Of a stretch of 64,000 bases of DNA, positions 44,268 to 53,338 are shown in pieces; positions within the stretch are counted from its first letter, which is position 1; each line of letters begins with the position of its first letter. This stretch comes from Rhizobium sp. 2MFCol3.1 (GTDB taxonomy: Bacteria; Pseudomonadota; Alphaproteobacteria; Rhizobiales; Rhizobiaceae), in contig NZ_KB898363.1 of NCBI RefSeq assembly GCF_000377565.1, positions 124,001 through 188,000 of the forward strand, given 5' to 3'. Both the position numbers and the translations under genes were made by a program. The notes below the pieces were generated by a model. It made no database searches. It was given only the letters and a program-made list of their open reading frames with translations, and was not told where the DNA came from.

Positions 44268-44510
44268 ATGAGACTGACAATCGCACTTTCAATCGCAATA
44301 CTGACGCTTCCCACGACGATCACCGTAGCCCAATCCGCACAGTCGTCGACTTCGAAAGCGGGCGTTAACTCAACGGCATTCAAGCACGCCTACAAGACAA
44401 ACACACGCAGCGGCTCGAGCACCAAGTGGCAGGTAGATCGTAAAAAGCCACTGAATATGGGGTGTACACAGCATTTTTCGCCGTCGAATGGCGGTGGATG
44501 CTCTTACTAG
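44268..44510 (+). CDS. Small secreted protein, hypothetical (80 aa)
   Basis: ATG 44268 starts a clear signal peptide (RLTIALSIAILTLPTTITVA, cleavage near AQSAQ). The mature part is short, Ser/Thr/Lys-rich and has two Cys near the end (MGCTQHF, GGGCSY). No family is recognised. It is convergent with the MscS-type gene. Confidence 0.45.
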   Translation: MRLTIALSIAILTLPTTITVAQSAQSSTSKAGVNSTAFKHAYKTNTRSGSSTKWQVDRKKPLNMGCTQHFSPSNGGGCSY

Positions 44511-44662
44511 CAACTCGTTCGCGAACAGATGAAACTTGGCTGCCTTTACAAGGTCCGCGCCGTTGCGGACTTGCAGCGAATCTACCAGCTCGCTCTGAAG
44601 CCATCAGCCTCGCTTCACTCGTTCCGTGGTCTTCTGAACTCCACAAGACGAGCCTGTGCTGT

Positions 44663-46156
44663 TCAGTAATCCTCCGACGCATCGAACAAATGTCTGATCC
44701 GGTCTGCGAAGGAGTATGTCTGCTGCCTCGGAGTCTTAACCAACTCGGCCATGACGTGGTGATCATGCTCGGTGTGACGATGGGAGAGGGCCCGCAACTG
44801 ATCCCGCAACCACGGCTTTTCGGTAAGGATTGGGCGAAGAACCTCCGAGGGTATCTCGTAACCGACCACTGGTGTCAGGGTCCTCTTCGACGCCGTTTCC
44901 GGCAAACCGGACAATATGCTTCGTTCGCCAAAGCAGTCATGCGGAGCAAGGCGGGTGAGTTCGACCACCTTCTCGGCAAGCTGCCTTTCGACAACGACAA
45001 CGCCGCTCCGCACGATGAACAGACCGTGGCAAATCTCGCCCTCCGCCACGACCATGGTATCCTTGTCGAACACACGCCTCACCAAAGTCTCTGCCACCTT
45101 TTCTTTTTCGTCATCCGAAAGCGCCGCGAAAATCGCGATCGAATTGACCAGCCGCCACGGCGTTCCCCTGGATTGGGTTTCCGTAATTGGCGTTGGGAGG
45201 TATTCAGGAAAGCCGGCAGTCGACGCCATTGCCAAGTTCGACGCACGAGCGTGGCGAAAGACAAGATCGAAGAGTTCGTTCTTGGCATCTACGGTGCGAG
45301 TGATGTCCCCGACGCGGCATGCAAGCTCGACCTCTACGGCGGTCGCATCCAGCGCAGTTATGCGAACGGAGGGCTCGGGGTGCTTTAAGATGTGGTTGCT
45401 GCTCCACAACACCGTGCGCATCACGTCTTCGATGGTGGCAGGGGAGTGGGTTGGCCTCATTCTGAGCTTGAGCGTGATCCCATGTGTTTCGTCGGGACTG
45501 CTTTGATTCACAATTCGTGCCTTGGCAAGCGCGCTGTTCGGAACCACGACGAGGTCGTTGGCACCGTTAAGAAGATGAGTTGCGCGCCAGTTCGTTTCGA
45601 CGACGCGTCCCTGGGTTCCGTCGTCCAGAACCACCCAGTCGCCGATGCGGTATGGCTTACCGAGGTTCAAAGCCACCCCCGAGAACACATCTGCGAGCGT
45701 GTTTTGAAGTGCCAAGCCGAGAACGATGGCGAAGACCCCGGAGGTCGCGATCAACGTGCCAACTGGAATATTGAACACGTTCGATGCGATCGACAGAAAG
45801 GTCCCCCCGAAGATCAGCCCGACCAGAACGTCCTGCAGCAGTCGTCCTTCTCGTGGTGTGCGCTCGAAAACCAGGAAGAGCCTGATGAGGCTGACAAGTA
45901 GCATCGACCCGGATATCCACCAAATGGACTTGCCGATCGCCTGACTGGCCCCAGCGACCCGCGACCCGGGCGAGGGCGATGCCTCGTAGGGTACGATCTG
46001 ATGGTAGAGCAGGACCGCGGTCAACGCCGAGAAGAATGACGCGTTCAGGGCGAGCTTGATGGGAGGGGTAGCCCTGCCAAACACACGGGTTGCAATTCGC
46101 AAAGCGACAAGCCCGAACAATTGGATGCGGTAGTCGTAAAGCACTTCGTAGGCCAT
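44663..46156 (-). CDS. MscS-type channel with C-terminal cyclic-nucleotide-binding-like domain
   Basis: The 497-residue protein has four to five membrane helices. The pore-region motif is TSGVFAIVLGLALQNTLADV, followed by LGKPYRIGDWVVLDDGTQGR and the MscS beta domain. The C-terminal 130 residues match a cNMP-binding fold (GEICHGLFIVRSGVVVVERQ, CFGERSILSGL). The invariant Glu of the binding cassette is present (FGE), but the Arg expected a few residues later is replaced (LPETASKRT), so ligand binding is uncertain. A nucleotide cyclase gene lies 3.2 kb away. Confidence 0.85.
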   Translation of the reverse strand: MAYEVLYDYRIQLFGLVALRIATRVFGRATPPIKLALNASFFSALTAVLLYHQIVPYEASPSPGSRVAGASQAIGKSIWWISGSMLLVSLIRLFLVFERTPREGRLLQDVLVGLIFGGTFLSIASNVFNIPVGTLIATSGVFAIVLGLALQNTLADVFSGVALNLGKPYRIGDWVVLDDGTQGRVVETNWRATHLLNGANDLVVVPNSALAKARIVNQSSPDETHGITLKLRMRPTHSPATIEDVMRTVLWSSNHILKHPEPSVRITALDATAVEVELACRVGDITRTVDAKNELFDLVFRHARASNLAMASTAGFPEYLPTPITETQSRGTPWRLVNSIAIFAALSDDEKEKVAETLVRRVFDKDTMVVAEGEICHGLFIVRSGVVVVERQLAEKVVELTRLAPHDCFGERSILSGLPETASKRTLTPVVGYEIPSEVLRPILTEKPWLRDQLRALSHRHTEHDHHVMAELVKTPRQQTYSFADRIRHLFDASEDY

Positions 46157-46479
46157 CTGGGATGCTGGCTCCAGTATCTCGCGGGAAGGGGATGTGTCTC
46201 AGATCGTCGCCCGTCCGTGCAGCCAATGCGAAGTGGGGGGCGCTGCGGATCGCGCAGGGAATGCCCACGCTAGCGCGTAAGACAAGGCCAAGTCTTGCAC
46301 GGAGACGACTCGAAATATACCGCCGCTGCTCCCCCTCGGCACTGTCCACAGCTCCAGCGATTATCCGCTCTGAGTGTATGATGCTTCAACAGATCAGCGG
46401 ATTATCAATCGTCGGTTTGCGGCGCATCTTGGGCTCATCAGAACAGCCCGCGCTCTTGGCGCAACGAAGGAGAACTCCA
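46157..46479. promoter_or_regulatory. Divergent control region with AGCGATTATCCGCTC element
   Basis: This 323-base stretch separates the channel gene from the emrA-like gene. AGCGATTATCCGCTC at 46356-46370 recurs exactly at 47648-47662, and AGCGGATTATC stands in opposite sense near 46396. No gene is seen inside. It probably carries the pump promoter and a regulator site. Confidence 0.5.
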
Positions 46480-47649
46480 ATGGTCGAATTGCCACGCAAG
46501 GAAGTCTTTGAGACATCGGCAGAAGCTGATCGCAAGATCAAGGATGTCCCATCTGCCCCCGCTGAGACGCCCGCTCCCGTAGCCCCGGCGAAATCTCGCA
46601 AGTCGGTCGTCAAGAAGAGCATCTTCGCTTTGGTGCTTCTGGCTGGCGCGGCGTACGGCGTGCACTACGGCAACCATTATTGGACCGTCGGTCGTTTTAT
46701 CGAGTCGACCGACGATGCATATGTGAAGGCCGACTACACGACGACCGCCCCAAAAGTGGCGGGCTATATCAAGGAAGTCCTCGTCAATGACAATGACGTC
46801 GTCAAAGCAGGTCAGGTGGTTGCTCGTATCGACGATCGCGATTTCCAGGCGGCGCTCAATCAGGCTCGGGCTGACGTCAAGGCCGCTGAGGCAGCCATCA
46901 CAAACATCGATGCCCAGATCGAATTGCAGAAGTCTGTGATCGGCCAGTCCAAAGCGGCAGTCGACGCTTCCAACGCCTCACTGGTCTATGCCAAGTCGGA
47001 AGCCGCGCGTAACGCTCGTCTGATCGTCAACGGAGCCGGAAGCCAGTCCAAGGCGGAACAGACTCAGTCCTTGATGGATCAGGCCTCGGCCGCTGTCGAG
47101 CGGGACCAAGCGGCACTCGTCGCCGCGAAGAACAAGGTACCCGTTCTGGAGACGCAACGTAACCAGGCCGTCGCGCAGCGCGACAGGGCCGCGGCAGTCG
47201 CGAGCCAGGCGGAACTAAACCTGTCCTACACCAATATCGTTGCGGCTGTGGATGGAACCGTCGGCGCACGATCGATCCGGGTTGGCCAGTTCGTCTCGGC
47301 AGGCACGCAGTTGATGGCCGTCGTCCCGCTGCATTCCGTTTACATTGTCGCGAATTTTAAAGAGACCCAGCTCACGTACGTGAAGCCCGGGCAGTTGGTT
47401 GACGTCAAGGTCGACAGCTTTCCCGATCTCGACATAAAGGGCCACGTCGACAGTATATCGCCAGCGAGTGGTCTCGAATTTTCGCTTCTTCCTCCGGATA
47501 ACGCCACGGGCAACTTTACGAAGATCGTCCAGCGCATCCCCGTGAAGATCGTCCTCGACAACGACGAGATCGCCGGCCGTCTCCGGTCCGGCATGTCCGC
47601 CGAGCCGGAAATCGATACCAAGGCAGCGCAACAGTCCTCGGAGAAGTAG
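46480..47649 (+). CDS. emrA: Membrane-fusion protein of a DHA2 efflux pump (EmrA/HlyD type)
   Basis: AAGGAGA precedes ATG 46480. One N-terminal membrane helix (SIFALVLLAGAAYGVHYG) is followed by ESTDDAYVKADYTTTAPKVA and GYIKEV, the diagnostic start of EmrA-type adaptors, then a long periplasmic coiled coil and GTVGARSIRVGQFVSAGTQ. It should link the inner-membrane pump encoded next to an outer-membrane channel that is not in this window. 389 residues fits the family. Confidence 0.9.
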   Translation: MVELPRKEVFETSAEADRKIKDVPSAPAETPAPVAPAKSRKSVVKKSIFALVLLAGAAYGVHYGNHYWTVGRFIESTDDAYVKADYTTTAPKVAGYIKEVLVNDNDVVKAGQVVARIDDRDFQAALNQARADVKAAEAAITNIDAQIELQKSVIGQSKAAVDASNASLVYAKSEAARNARLIVNGAGSQSKAEQTQSLMDQASAAVERDQAALVAAKNKVPVLETQRNQAVAQRDRAAAVASQAELNLSYTNIVAAVDGTVGARSIRVGQFVSAGTQLMAVVPLHSVYIVANFKETQLTYVKPGQLVDVKVDSFPDLDIKGHVDSISPASGLEFSLLPPDNATGNFTKIVQRIPVKIVLDNDEIAGRLRSGMSAEPEIDTKAAQQSSEK

Positions 47650-47662
47650 CGATTATCCGCTC
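47648..47662. repeat. Second exact copy of AGCGATTATCCGCTC
   Basis: It lies across the emrA-like stop codon, about 90 bases before the emrB-like start. A related GATTATCAGC follows at 47692. It may be a site for a local TetR regulator. Confidence 0.5.
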
Positions 47663-47748
47663 GTGGCGGACAGTCCTACCCATCCTTTCCCGATTATCAG
47701 CAACCCATCGTCGTGAGAGATTCCGGTCGAACCGGAAGGAGATTAGTC

Positions 47749-49380
47749 ATGGCCACTCTTCAGCTCGCAGTTAACAACGACAAGCCGCAGCAGGCCGGGC
47801 AAGCTCCAGCCGCTCCACTTGCTCCATCGAAGCCGGAAATGAGTTCGCTGCGCATGTGGTGCGCGGTTGTCGGCTCGACGCTCGGCGCGTTCATGGCGGT
47901 CCTAAACATTCAGATCGTCAATGCCTCCCTAGCGGACATCCAGGGCGCTATCGGCGCTGGCAAAGACGACGGTGGTTGGATTTCGACCTCCTACCTGATC
48001 GCCGAGATCGTGGTGATCCCGCTTTCCGGATGGTTGGCCCGGGTTTTCTCCGTCCGCAATTACCTGCTTGTGAACGCGGTCCTGTTCCTGCTTTTCTCGA
48101 TGGCTTGTGCTTTCGCAGTCAACCTTCAACAGATGATCGTTCTGCGGGCGATCCAAGGCTTCTCGGGTGGCGTGCTCATCCCGATGGCGTTTACAATTAT
48201 CATCACGCTTCTTCCTAAGCCGAAGCAGCCGATCGGACTGGCGCTGTTTGCGCTGTCTGCCACATTCGCCCCTGCGATCGGTCCGACCATCGGTGGTTAC
48301 CTGACGGAGAATTATGGGTGGGAATTCATTTTCTACGTCAACCTGGTCCCTGGCTCGATCATGATCGCAATGCTCTGGGCGTCCCTCGACCGCGCTCCGA
48401 TGAACCTCGGCCTGCTTGCAAAGGGTGACTGGCCGGGCATCGTCACGATGTCGGTCGGTCTCGCGGCCCTCCAGACGGTCCTCGAAGAGGGCAACAAAGA
48501 CGACTGGTTCGGTTCGGACTTCATAGTGCGTCTCTCTGCCATCGCCGCGGTTTCGCTTACACTTTTCCTGATCATCGAGCTGAGAACCGCACATCCGCTG
48601 CTGAACCTACGCCTGCTGCTTCGCCGGAACTTCGGCTTTGGTATTGTCGCGAACTTCCTGTTGGGGATCGCCCTTTACGGCTCAGCGTTTGTGCTTCCAA
48701 TCTATCTGTCGCGTATCCAGGGCTACAATTCTGAACAGATCGGCCTTGTTCTTGCCTGGACGGGAATTCCGCAGCTGCTGCTGATCCCGCTGGTTCCACG
48801 GTTGATGAAGCGTTTTGACCTGCGCCTGCTCATCGTCTTCGGTTTCGCGCTTTTTGCCGCATCGAATTTCATGAACGTGCACATGACAGGCGACTACGGC
48901 AGTGACCAGCTCTTCTGGCCCAATGTGGTCCGGGCAATTGGACAGGCTATGGTATTCACGCCGCTCTCTGCGATCGCAACCGCCGGAATCGAGCAGGAAA
49001 ACGCAGGCTCCGCGTCCGCCTTGTTCAACATGATGCGAAATCTAGGGGGTGCCGTGGGGATTGCGTCGCTGCAGACCTTCATATCGAAACGCGAACAGTT
49101 CCATTCGAACATCCTTACGAACTCCGTCAGTGTTTTCGAAGAAGCCACGAGGCTTCGTGTCGCACGCCTTACCAACTACTTCATGTCGCACGGTGTCAGC
49201 GACCAGGCCACCGCCACCCATAAGGCGCTGGTCGCCATGGCAGGCAGTGTTCGCAAGCAGGCAAATATCATGGCGTTCAGTGACACCTTCTTCCTGCTCG
49301 GCGCGGCGCTTGTTGTTGCCCTGCTGGCCACGCTTCTTCTGAAAAAGCCCGGCCACGTCTCCGGCGCAGGCGCTCATTGA
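47749..49380 (+). CDS. emrB: MFS drug transporter, DHA2 family (EmrB type)
   Basis: AAGGAGAT precedes ATG 47749. The 543-residue, 14-helix protein has STLGAFMAVLNIQIVNASLA in helix 1, GGWISTSYLIAEIVVIPLSG in helix 2 and FALSATFAPAIGPTIGGYLT in helix 5, typical of EmrB. With the adaptor encoded just upstream it forms a proton-driven drug efflux pump. Substrate unknown. Confidence 0.9.
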   Translation: MATLQLAVNNDKPQQAGQAPAAPLAPSKPEMSSLRMWCAVVGSTLGAFMAVLNIQIVNASLADIQGAIGAGKDDGGWISTSYLIAEIVVIPLSGWLARVFSVRNYLLVNAVLFLLFSMACAFAVNLQQMIVLRAIQGFSGGVLIPMAFTIIITLLPKPKQPIGLALFALSATFAPAIGPTIGGYLTENYGWEFIFYVNLVPGSIMIAMLWASLDRAPMNLGLLAKGDWPGIVTMSVGLAALQTVLEEGNKDDWFGSDFIVRLSAIAAVSLTLFLIIELRTAHPLLNLRLLLRRNFGFGIVANFLLGIALYGSAFVLPIYLSRIQGYNSEQIGLVLAWTGIPQLLLIPLVPRLMKRFDLRLLIVFGFALFAASNFMNVHMTGDYGSDQLFWPNVVRAIGQAMVFTPLSAIATAGIEQENAGSASALFNMMRNLGGAVGIASLQTFISKREQFHSNILTNSVSVFEEATRLRVARLTNYFMSHGVSDQATATHKALVAMAGSVRKQANIMAFSDTFFLLGAALVVALLATLLLKKPGHVSGAGAH

Positions 49381-49385
49381 GGATA

Positions 49386-50609
49386 ATGGCAATGACCATC
49401 ACCATGCAGAACCATTCTACGCGCAAGGACAAAGGCGCGATCGCCCTAAACGCTGATCAGTCTTCCGTGCTTTCCATTCTCGAGTGGCTGTCGGGTGACG
49501 AATGCCACTCGGTAGACGAGGCCGGGCTGATAGCTGGGCTCGGCAAGAGACTCCGCCAGATCGGGTTGCCGATCGACCGGCTGACGCTTCACCTGATGAC
49601 GCTGCATCCCGAAATCCTCGGACGCACGCTTGCTTGGGCACCTGGAGAACCTGTCGAGGTTCACGACCGGGAGCACGGAATGAAGATGGCTTACGCATCA
49701 AGCCCGCTTCGCAAGGTGATGGACTCCCGCGAGCCGATGATCGTCGATGCCAACGACCCGATTTGGCCTTGGCAGCATATCGACGTCTTCGAGAACCGGG
49801 GGCTGGTACAGTTGGTGATCGCTCCGCTTTGCAATGTCGATGGCCCTGTCAGCGCGGCGGTGTTCGCGACAAAGCGCCCATCGGGTTTCTCGCTTTCGGA
49901 AGTGCAACTGATAGAGCGGATTCTTCCCGCGCTGCGGAACACATGCGAAATGCGGGTAATGCGTCAGGCCGAGCTATCCTTGCTCGACGTGTACATCGGG
50001 CCAATGACCGCCCAGCGTATTCTGGCGGGCCGCATTCGGCAGGGTGAGATCGAGACGATGGAAGCAGCGCTCCTGCTCTGCGACCTCCGTGGTTTCACCG
50101 CGCTGTCAAACCAGTTGCCCGCCGAGAAGGTGCTGGAGTTGCTGAACGCATACTTCGACGTGGTCGTACCCGCTATCACCACCTATGGAGGGGAAGTCCT
50201 CAAATTCATGGGTGACGCCGTTCTGGCGTTCTTTCCGAGTTCCGACGCGGCAGCGGCATGCGAACAGGCGCTGGCGGCCACAGACCGGGTACTTGAGCAG
50301 CTTTCGGGTTTCGCAGTGGATGGTGTGAGCGTCGGGGCAGCGGTCGCCTTGCATTACGGCAGGGTAAGTTACGGAAATATCGGGTCCGGAAGACGCCTCG
50401 ATTTCACTGTCATCGGCCCGGACGTGAACCTGCTCAGTCGCATACAGACGGCATGCGGTACGCTTGGAAAGGCCGTGCTTATGTCCGACGCCTTTCGGGA
50501 GCGCGTTGGCACCACACGCGTCGTTTCTACAAGATTCCACCATCTGAAGGGATTCGAAGAACCGATCGAGCTCTTCACGATATCGACGTCGGATCGACAA
50601 GCCGATTGA
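49386..50609 (+). CDS. Class III nucleotide cyclase with N-terminal GAF-like domain
   Basis: The start lies six bases after the emrB-like stop, so it is probably in the pump operon. The N-terminal half (about 20-180) resembles the sensory region found in rhizobial cyclases. The catalytic domain has LLCDLRGFTALSNQLPAEKV (first metal Asp) and YGGEVLKFMGDAVLAFF (second metal Asp, with Lys for adenine recognition), plus DFTVIGPDVNLLSRIQ. It should make cAMP from ATP. Confidence 0.88.
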   Translation: MAMTITMQNHSTRKDKGAIALNADQSSVLSILEWLSGDECHSVDEAGLIAGLGKRLRQIGLPIDRLTLHLMTLHPEILGRTLAWAPGEPVEVHDREHGMKMAYASSPLRKVMDSREPMIVDANDPIWPWQHIDVFENRGLVQLVIAPLCNVDGPVSAAVFATKRPSGFSLSEVQLIERILPALRNTCEMRVMRQAELSLLDVYIGPMTAQRILAGRIRQGEIETMEAALLLCDLRGFTALSNQLPAEKVLELLNAYFDVVVPAITTYGGEVLKFMGDAVLAFFPSSDAAAACEQALAATDRVLEQLSGFAVDGVSVGAAVALHYGRVSYGNIGSGRRLDFTVIGPDVNLLSRIQTACGTLGKAVLMSDAFRERVGTTRVVSTRFHHLKGFEEPIELFTISTSDRQAD

Positions 50610-50677
50610 GGCCTCACGACGTCGCCAACCTGCGGCGGCGCGACGCGCCGCCGCGCAACCAACCAAGGAAAAGAAAA

Positions 50678-51139
50678 ATGCAACCACGTTTCAACTTCGG
50701 CAAGGCTTCGCCTGACTCGTATAAGGCAGTCGCCGCCCTGGACGAGCACGTTCAGAAGTGCGGTCTTGAGGCCCGCTACATCCACCTTATCAAGCTGCGC
50801 GCGTCGCAGATCAACGGCTGCGCGTATTGAGTAGACATGCATGTGAAGGAGGCCCGTCACGACGGCATGTCCGAACAGTGGATCAATCTCATGTGCGTGT
50901 GGCGCGAGTCGCCGGTCTACGACGAGAAGGAACGCGCTCTGCTTGGATGGGTCGATGCGGTAACGAAAATCGCCGAGACTGGCGCGCCTGATAACGACTA
51001 CCAGGCTTTGAAGGCACATTTCTCGGAAGAAGAGATGACGAAGATCACCGTTGCTATCGGTGCGATCAATGTCTGGAACCGCTTGGCGATCAGCTTCCGC
51101 GTTCCCCATCCCGTCGAAGGCGCTAGCAAAGCAGCCTAA
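50678..51139 (+). CDS. AhpD-like / carboxymuconolactone decarboxylase family protein with in-frame TGA at the CxxC motif
   Basis: AAGGAAA precedes ATG 50678. The frame reads LIKLRASQINGCAY, then TGA (50828-50830), then VDMHVKEARHDGMSEQWINL and so on to 51139 without other change. Family members have INGCAYCVDMH here, so the TGA stands exactly at the second redox cysteine. Either it is read as selenocysteine (giving CxxU, 153 residues) or it is a nonsense mutation that leaves a 50-residue fragment. A hairpin shaped like a bacterial SECIS element follows the TGA. These proteins act on peroxides through the CxxC pair. Confidence 0.7.
50835..50870 (+). promoter_or_regulatory. Possible SECIS-type hairpin directly after the in-frame TGA
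   Basis: ACATGC (50835-50840) pairs with GCATGT (50865-50870), GTGA (50843-50846) with TCAC (50857-50860), and GG with CC above them, leaving a four-base apical loop AGGC about 20 bases after the TGA. Bacterial SECIS elements have their G-containing loop at about this distance. Chance pairing is possible; no folding programme was run. Confidence 0.35.
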
Positions 51140-51289
51140 CCCGGGATGAGTGCGGACCGGGAGCAGGCGGCCCCGGTCCGGGCCGGCGGCCGCGACTACC
51201 TACATGGTGTCGCGGTCGCTGTGGCTGTCGGCTCCCTAACACGCCGACAATCACATGACATGGTGGCCGGGCGCATGGTACTAGGCTTC

Positions 51290-51937
51290 ATGACGAAGCT
51301 CGATCCAAAGCCTCCTTCAAGGCTGGCACCACAGCAAAACCGCAGCCGGGAAACCCGAGCGCGTATTCTCGCAGCCGCCGATACCCTCCTGCGTGCGCAA
51401 GGGGTAGACGGGTTTTCAATCGGCGGAATTGCGTCGCTGGCAGGAATCCCGATCGGCAACATCTATCGGCGGTTCGAAGGCAAAGACGACATCCTGCAAG
51501 CTCTTAAAGACGCCGTCGCGAGCCGTATCGCAACGGCGGTTAGTTCAGCAGTCAAAACTCAGTCAAACCGCGATTTGCAATCATATGTGGAGGGATTTGC
51601 CGACGCGGTAATCGGCGTTTTCTCCAGCGACGAAGAGCTACATCGGGCTCTTTTCGATCCTCGGGTTGCCAGCCCAAAGATGCTCGAGACGGGACAGAAC
51701 GTGCGGTCGACAATCTATTCCCAGTTTAGTTTGGGATTGTCCACTCACCTTGCGGGCTTGGACGGCGAGGTGGCGGAAACGGCGGCTAAGGTGGTTTTCT
51801 CGATCATCACGAACGCGGCCTTGACGAAGGTGAGGGGGCAAGACCCGATCATGCGCCACTTCGCCTGGGACGAAGTCAAGCGGCAGTACAGCCTTGCCGC
51901 GATTGCTTATTTGCGGGAGCTGCAGGCAGTCCGATAG
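51290..51937 (+). CDS. TetR family transcriptional regulator
   Basis: The N-terminal HTH has RETRARILAAADTLLRAQGV, SIGGIASLAGIPIGNIYRRF and EGKDDILQAL. I chose ATG 51290; the frame is open further up, but without a natural N-terminus. 215 residues is the family size. It follows the cyclase and AhpD-like genes and probably regulates the pump group. Confidence 0.85.
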   Translation: MTKLDPKPPSRLAPQQNRSRETRARILAAADTLLRAQGVDGFSIGGIASLAGIPIGNIYRRFEGKDDILQALKDAVASRIATAVSSAVKTQSNRDLQSYVEGFADAVIGVFSSDEELHRALFDPRVASPKMLETGQNVRSTIYSQFSLGLSTHLAGLDGEVAETAAKVVFSIITNAALTKVRGQDPIMRHFAWDEVKRQYSLAAIAYLRELQAVR

Positions 51938-52074
51938 CCGTTCCTTGGAGCGGGGTCGATGTAGTGTTGCGCTCCGCCCAAGTGGCGTTCTTTTGCACTC
52001 TAGCAACAGGAAAGAAAGTCGTTACATTGTTAATGCGAACGCGAGTCGCTTTCTCTTTTTTTAGGAAGCTTGCC

Positions 52075-52551
52075 ATGGATGGCATCGACTTTATTGAGCT
52101 TAGCAGTGGTCTCATCACTTGGTTTACGAGCCAGGATATCGTTATCGCTGATGACGTGGCAGCTGTACTCTTCGGCTTGGACGAGGACGACTGTCATCTC
52201 GGTGTTGGCGTGGAGATGTTCCTTGCGAGTATCAGTCCGAGGGACCGTCCCAGAATTTCCCAAGCGCTCTACACATGCATCGCGCGTTGCGAAACCATTC
52301 ATGAAGTCTTCGAGATTTGCACGGACGGGAAAACAAAAATGGTGGTGATGAAAGGACGGTCCGTAGGCGACGTCTTGTTCACCTGTATCGTGACGGAGAT
52401 CGATGAGGGGCGGGCCACCGCAAAGCTCCAAAATCTCTGCCTCGCCGCGTATGACGTGGCGCGCCAGGAGAAGAACGACACCGCTGCGCTTCAGTTGATC
52501 CGAACACTGTCGCTCCTAACCGATCGGCAAGCAGCTCAGCGGACGCATTGA
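52075..52551 (+). CDS. PAS-like single-domain protein (158 aa)
   Basis: AGGAAG precedes ATG 52075. The start (IELSSGLITWFTSQDIVIAD then DVAAVLFGLD) and FLASISPRDRPRISQALYTC have the PAS pattern of small sensory proteins in rhizobia. The C-terminal helix (LQLIRTLSLLTDRQ) may dimerise. No kinase or output domain is attached, so it must work through a partner. Confidence 0.6.
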   Translation: MDGIDFIELSSGLITWFTSQDIVIADDVAAVLFGLDEDDCHLGVGVEMFLASISPRDRPRISQALYTCIARCETIHEVFEICTDGKTKMVVMKGRSVGDVLFTCIVTEIDEGRATAKLQNLCLAAYDVARQEKNDTAALQLIRTLSLLTDRQAAQRTH

Positions 52552-52678
52552 ATCCGGGCGGCGGGCCTAAGGGGTCGGCTTTTGCGGCGCGTTTCGACTA
52601 TATCCCTCCGGCGAAGTTCTCTACATCCGGCGTACCGTTGTCAAAGGCAAGCTATGGATCGGACAGGCACGTTTACTA

Positions 52679-53317
52679 ATGTTGAAATCCGGAAGGCGAG
52701 GCGGTCGGCCCAAACGCGTTGAATCGGGGGCTTTAGAAAGACGGTTGATCGAGGCGGCCGCTGCGTTGTTTGCGGAGAACGGTTTCGATTCCACTTCGGT
52801 AGACTCTGTTGCGGAGAGAGCGGGCGTCAGCAAGGCAACGATCTACACCCGCTACGACGACAAGGCCCAGCTGTTCGCGGCGGTGGTGCGCAGGCAGATC
52901 AGCGAACTCTTTGAGAACCTTGATTTCGATGGAACGCAAGGTGACGCAACTGAAGTTCTGCTTGAGGTCGGAAGGCAGGCGTTGAAATTGGTGCTTAAAC
53001 CCGAAACAACGGCGATCTATCGAATGGTGATCGCGCAAACCCCACGATTTCCTGAGTTGGGAATTCTGATGGATCGTGAGGGGTTTCAACGTGGGCAGGG
53101 TGGTATTGCTCGTTTGCTGCGGAAACTATCGGAGCGTGGCGAGGTCGAAATAGACGATTTCGACCTGGCAGCCGAGCTATTCCTGGGTCTTGTAATCGGG
53201 CGGTTGAGCAGGCTGGCGCTGCTGGGGCTCACCGCAGAAAACGAGCGGATCGAGCTCGGTCTTAGGACGGCTGTTCGGCTGTTTCTGCAAGGTGTGCAAA
53301 GAGCCCAGTCAGCCTAG
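52679..53317 (+). CDS. TetR family transcriptional regulator
   Basis: The HTH is clear: RRLIEAAAALFAENGFDSTS followed by VDSVAERAGVSKATIYTRYD and DKAQLFAAVV. The C-terminal ligand domain belongs to the TetR/AcrR group. It is the second TetR regulator near the pump genes and may control them or another target. Confidence 0.88.
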   Translation: MLKSGRRGGRPKRVESGALERRLIEAAAALFAENGFDSTSVDSVAERAGVSKATIYTRYDDKAQLFAAVVRRQISELFENLDFDGTQGDATEVLLEVGRQALKLVLKPETTAIYRMVIAQTPRFPELGILMDREGFQRGQGGIARLLRKLSERGEVEIDDFDLAAELFLGLVIGRLSRLALLGLTAENERIELGLRTAVRLFLQGVQRAQSA

Positions 53318-53338
53318 CTGCTACGTCGAGCCGAGCGT

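Noticed and set aside
44462..45388. Plus-strand frame of 308 aa opposite the cNMP-MscS gene
   Set aside because: Antisense of clear channel and cNMP-domain motifs.
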